The translations under genes and the position numbers were made by a program. This document shows positions 63,836 to 64,000 of a stretch of DNA of 64,000 nucleotides, piece after piece. The stretch covers positions 44,429,851 through 44,493,850 of the forward strand of contig OY294044.1 in the NCBI GenBank assembly GCA_958510825.1. Reading direction: 5' to 3'. Below the pieces are notes generated by a model. It was not told the DNA's origin and made no database searches. It saw only the letters and a list, made by a program, of their open reading frames with translations. Every line of letters starts with the position of its first letter. Within the stretch, counting starts at the first letter, position 1. This DNA is from Brachypterus glaber. Lineage: Eukaryota; Arthropoda; Insecta; Coleoptera; Kateretidae.

Positions 63836-64000
63836 CTGCAGTTTTGAATGCCAGTGAGTAATGATATTATTATATTAGTAACCTTACTGTGGTCATTTAA
63901 TCAAATAATTGAGAAAAGCGCTCATTTATTTAATTTAAAATATATTAATAATAATTATTTTGTGTATTAAAATAAATACATAATTACTTTTATAATAAAA

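Overview
This is AT-rich (roughly 70-75% A+T by eye) animal nuclear DNA, almost certainly from an insect. The evidence is a CR1/Jockey-group non-LTR retrotransposon, a Tc1-like transposase, tRNA-derived SINE pieces, many terminal-inverted-repeat elements and an exon-like block with textbook splice sites. A beetle or hemipteran fits this type of genome, but the order cannot be settled from the sequence. There are no operons, rRNA, CRISPR arrays or convincing host open reading frames. The window reads as intronic or intergenic sequence built from nested mobile elements.

Layout. 0-13 kb: one candidate host exon on the minus strand (215-292), then dispersed repeats, a hAT-type MITE with an 8-bp target duplication (4998-5431), a TA-flanked MITE (5617-6034) and a 5'-truncated LINE tail (8227-8673). 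12-19 kb: a SINE copy with an intact B box, a 722-bp palindromic element (13244-13965), a CpG-rich patch with a CRE-like site (14230-14520), and a composite element holding two minisatellites (16822-18338). 19.8-23.4 kb: a 1.4-kb TIR element and a dead Tc1-like transposon (22188-23393). 25-30 kb: a perfect 47-bp inverted repeat, a MULE-like element with a 9-bp target duplication and a second element nested inside it, and several small hairpins. 30.9-34.16 kb: the only clear intact gene, a 932-codon endonuclease/reverse-transcriptase ORF with its microsatellite tail. 34.8-48 kb: more palindromic elements, three microsatellites, a piggyBac-type MITE and a 260-bp near-perfect hairpin. 48-57 kb: a tRNA-like SINE head, related MITE copies, a TTAA-bounded foldback, a decayed LINE inserted into a hairpin element, and a recent 1.63-kb tandem duplication. 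57-64 kb: small hairpins, a CpG-rich patch, a 1.33-kb TIR element and a weak second exon candidate.

The most notable pattern is the density of palindromic DNA. At least twelve compact hairpins (about 50-130 bp), mostly with GC-enriched cores in AT-rich surroundings, are spread over 12-58 kb. One occurs at two loci, which indicates mobility, and one copy was later split by a LINE insertion, which gives a relative date. Coordinates of repeat ends are read by eye and may be off by a few bases. Sequence identities are stated qualitatively because no alignment program was run.
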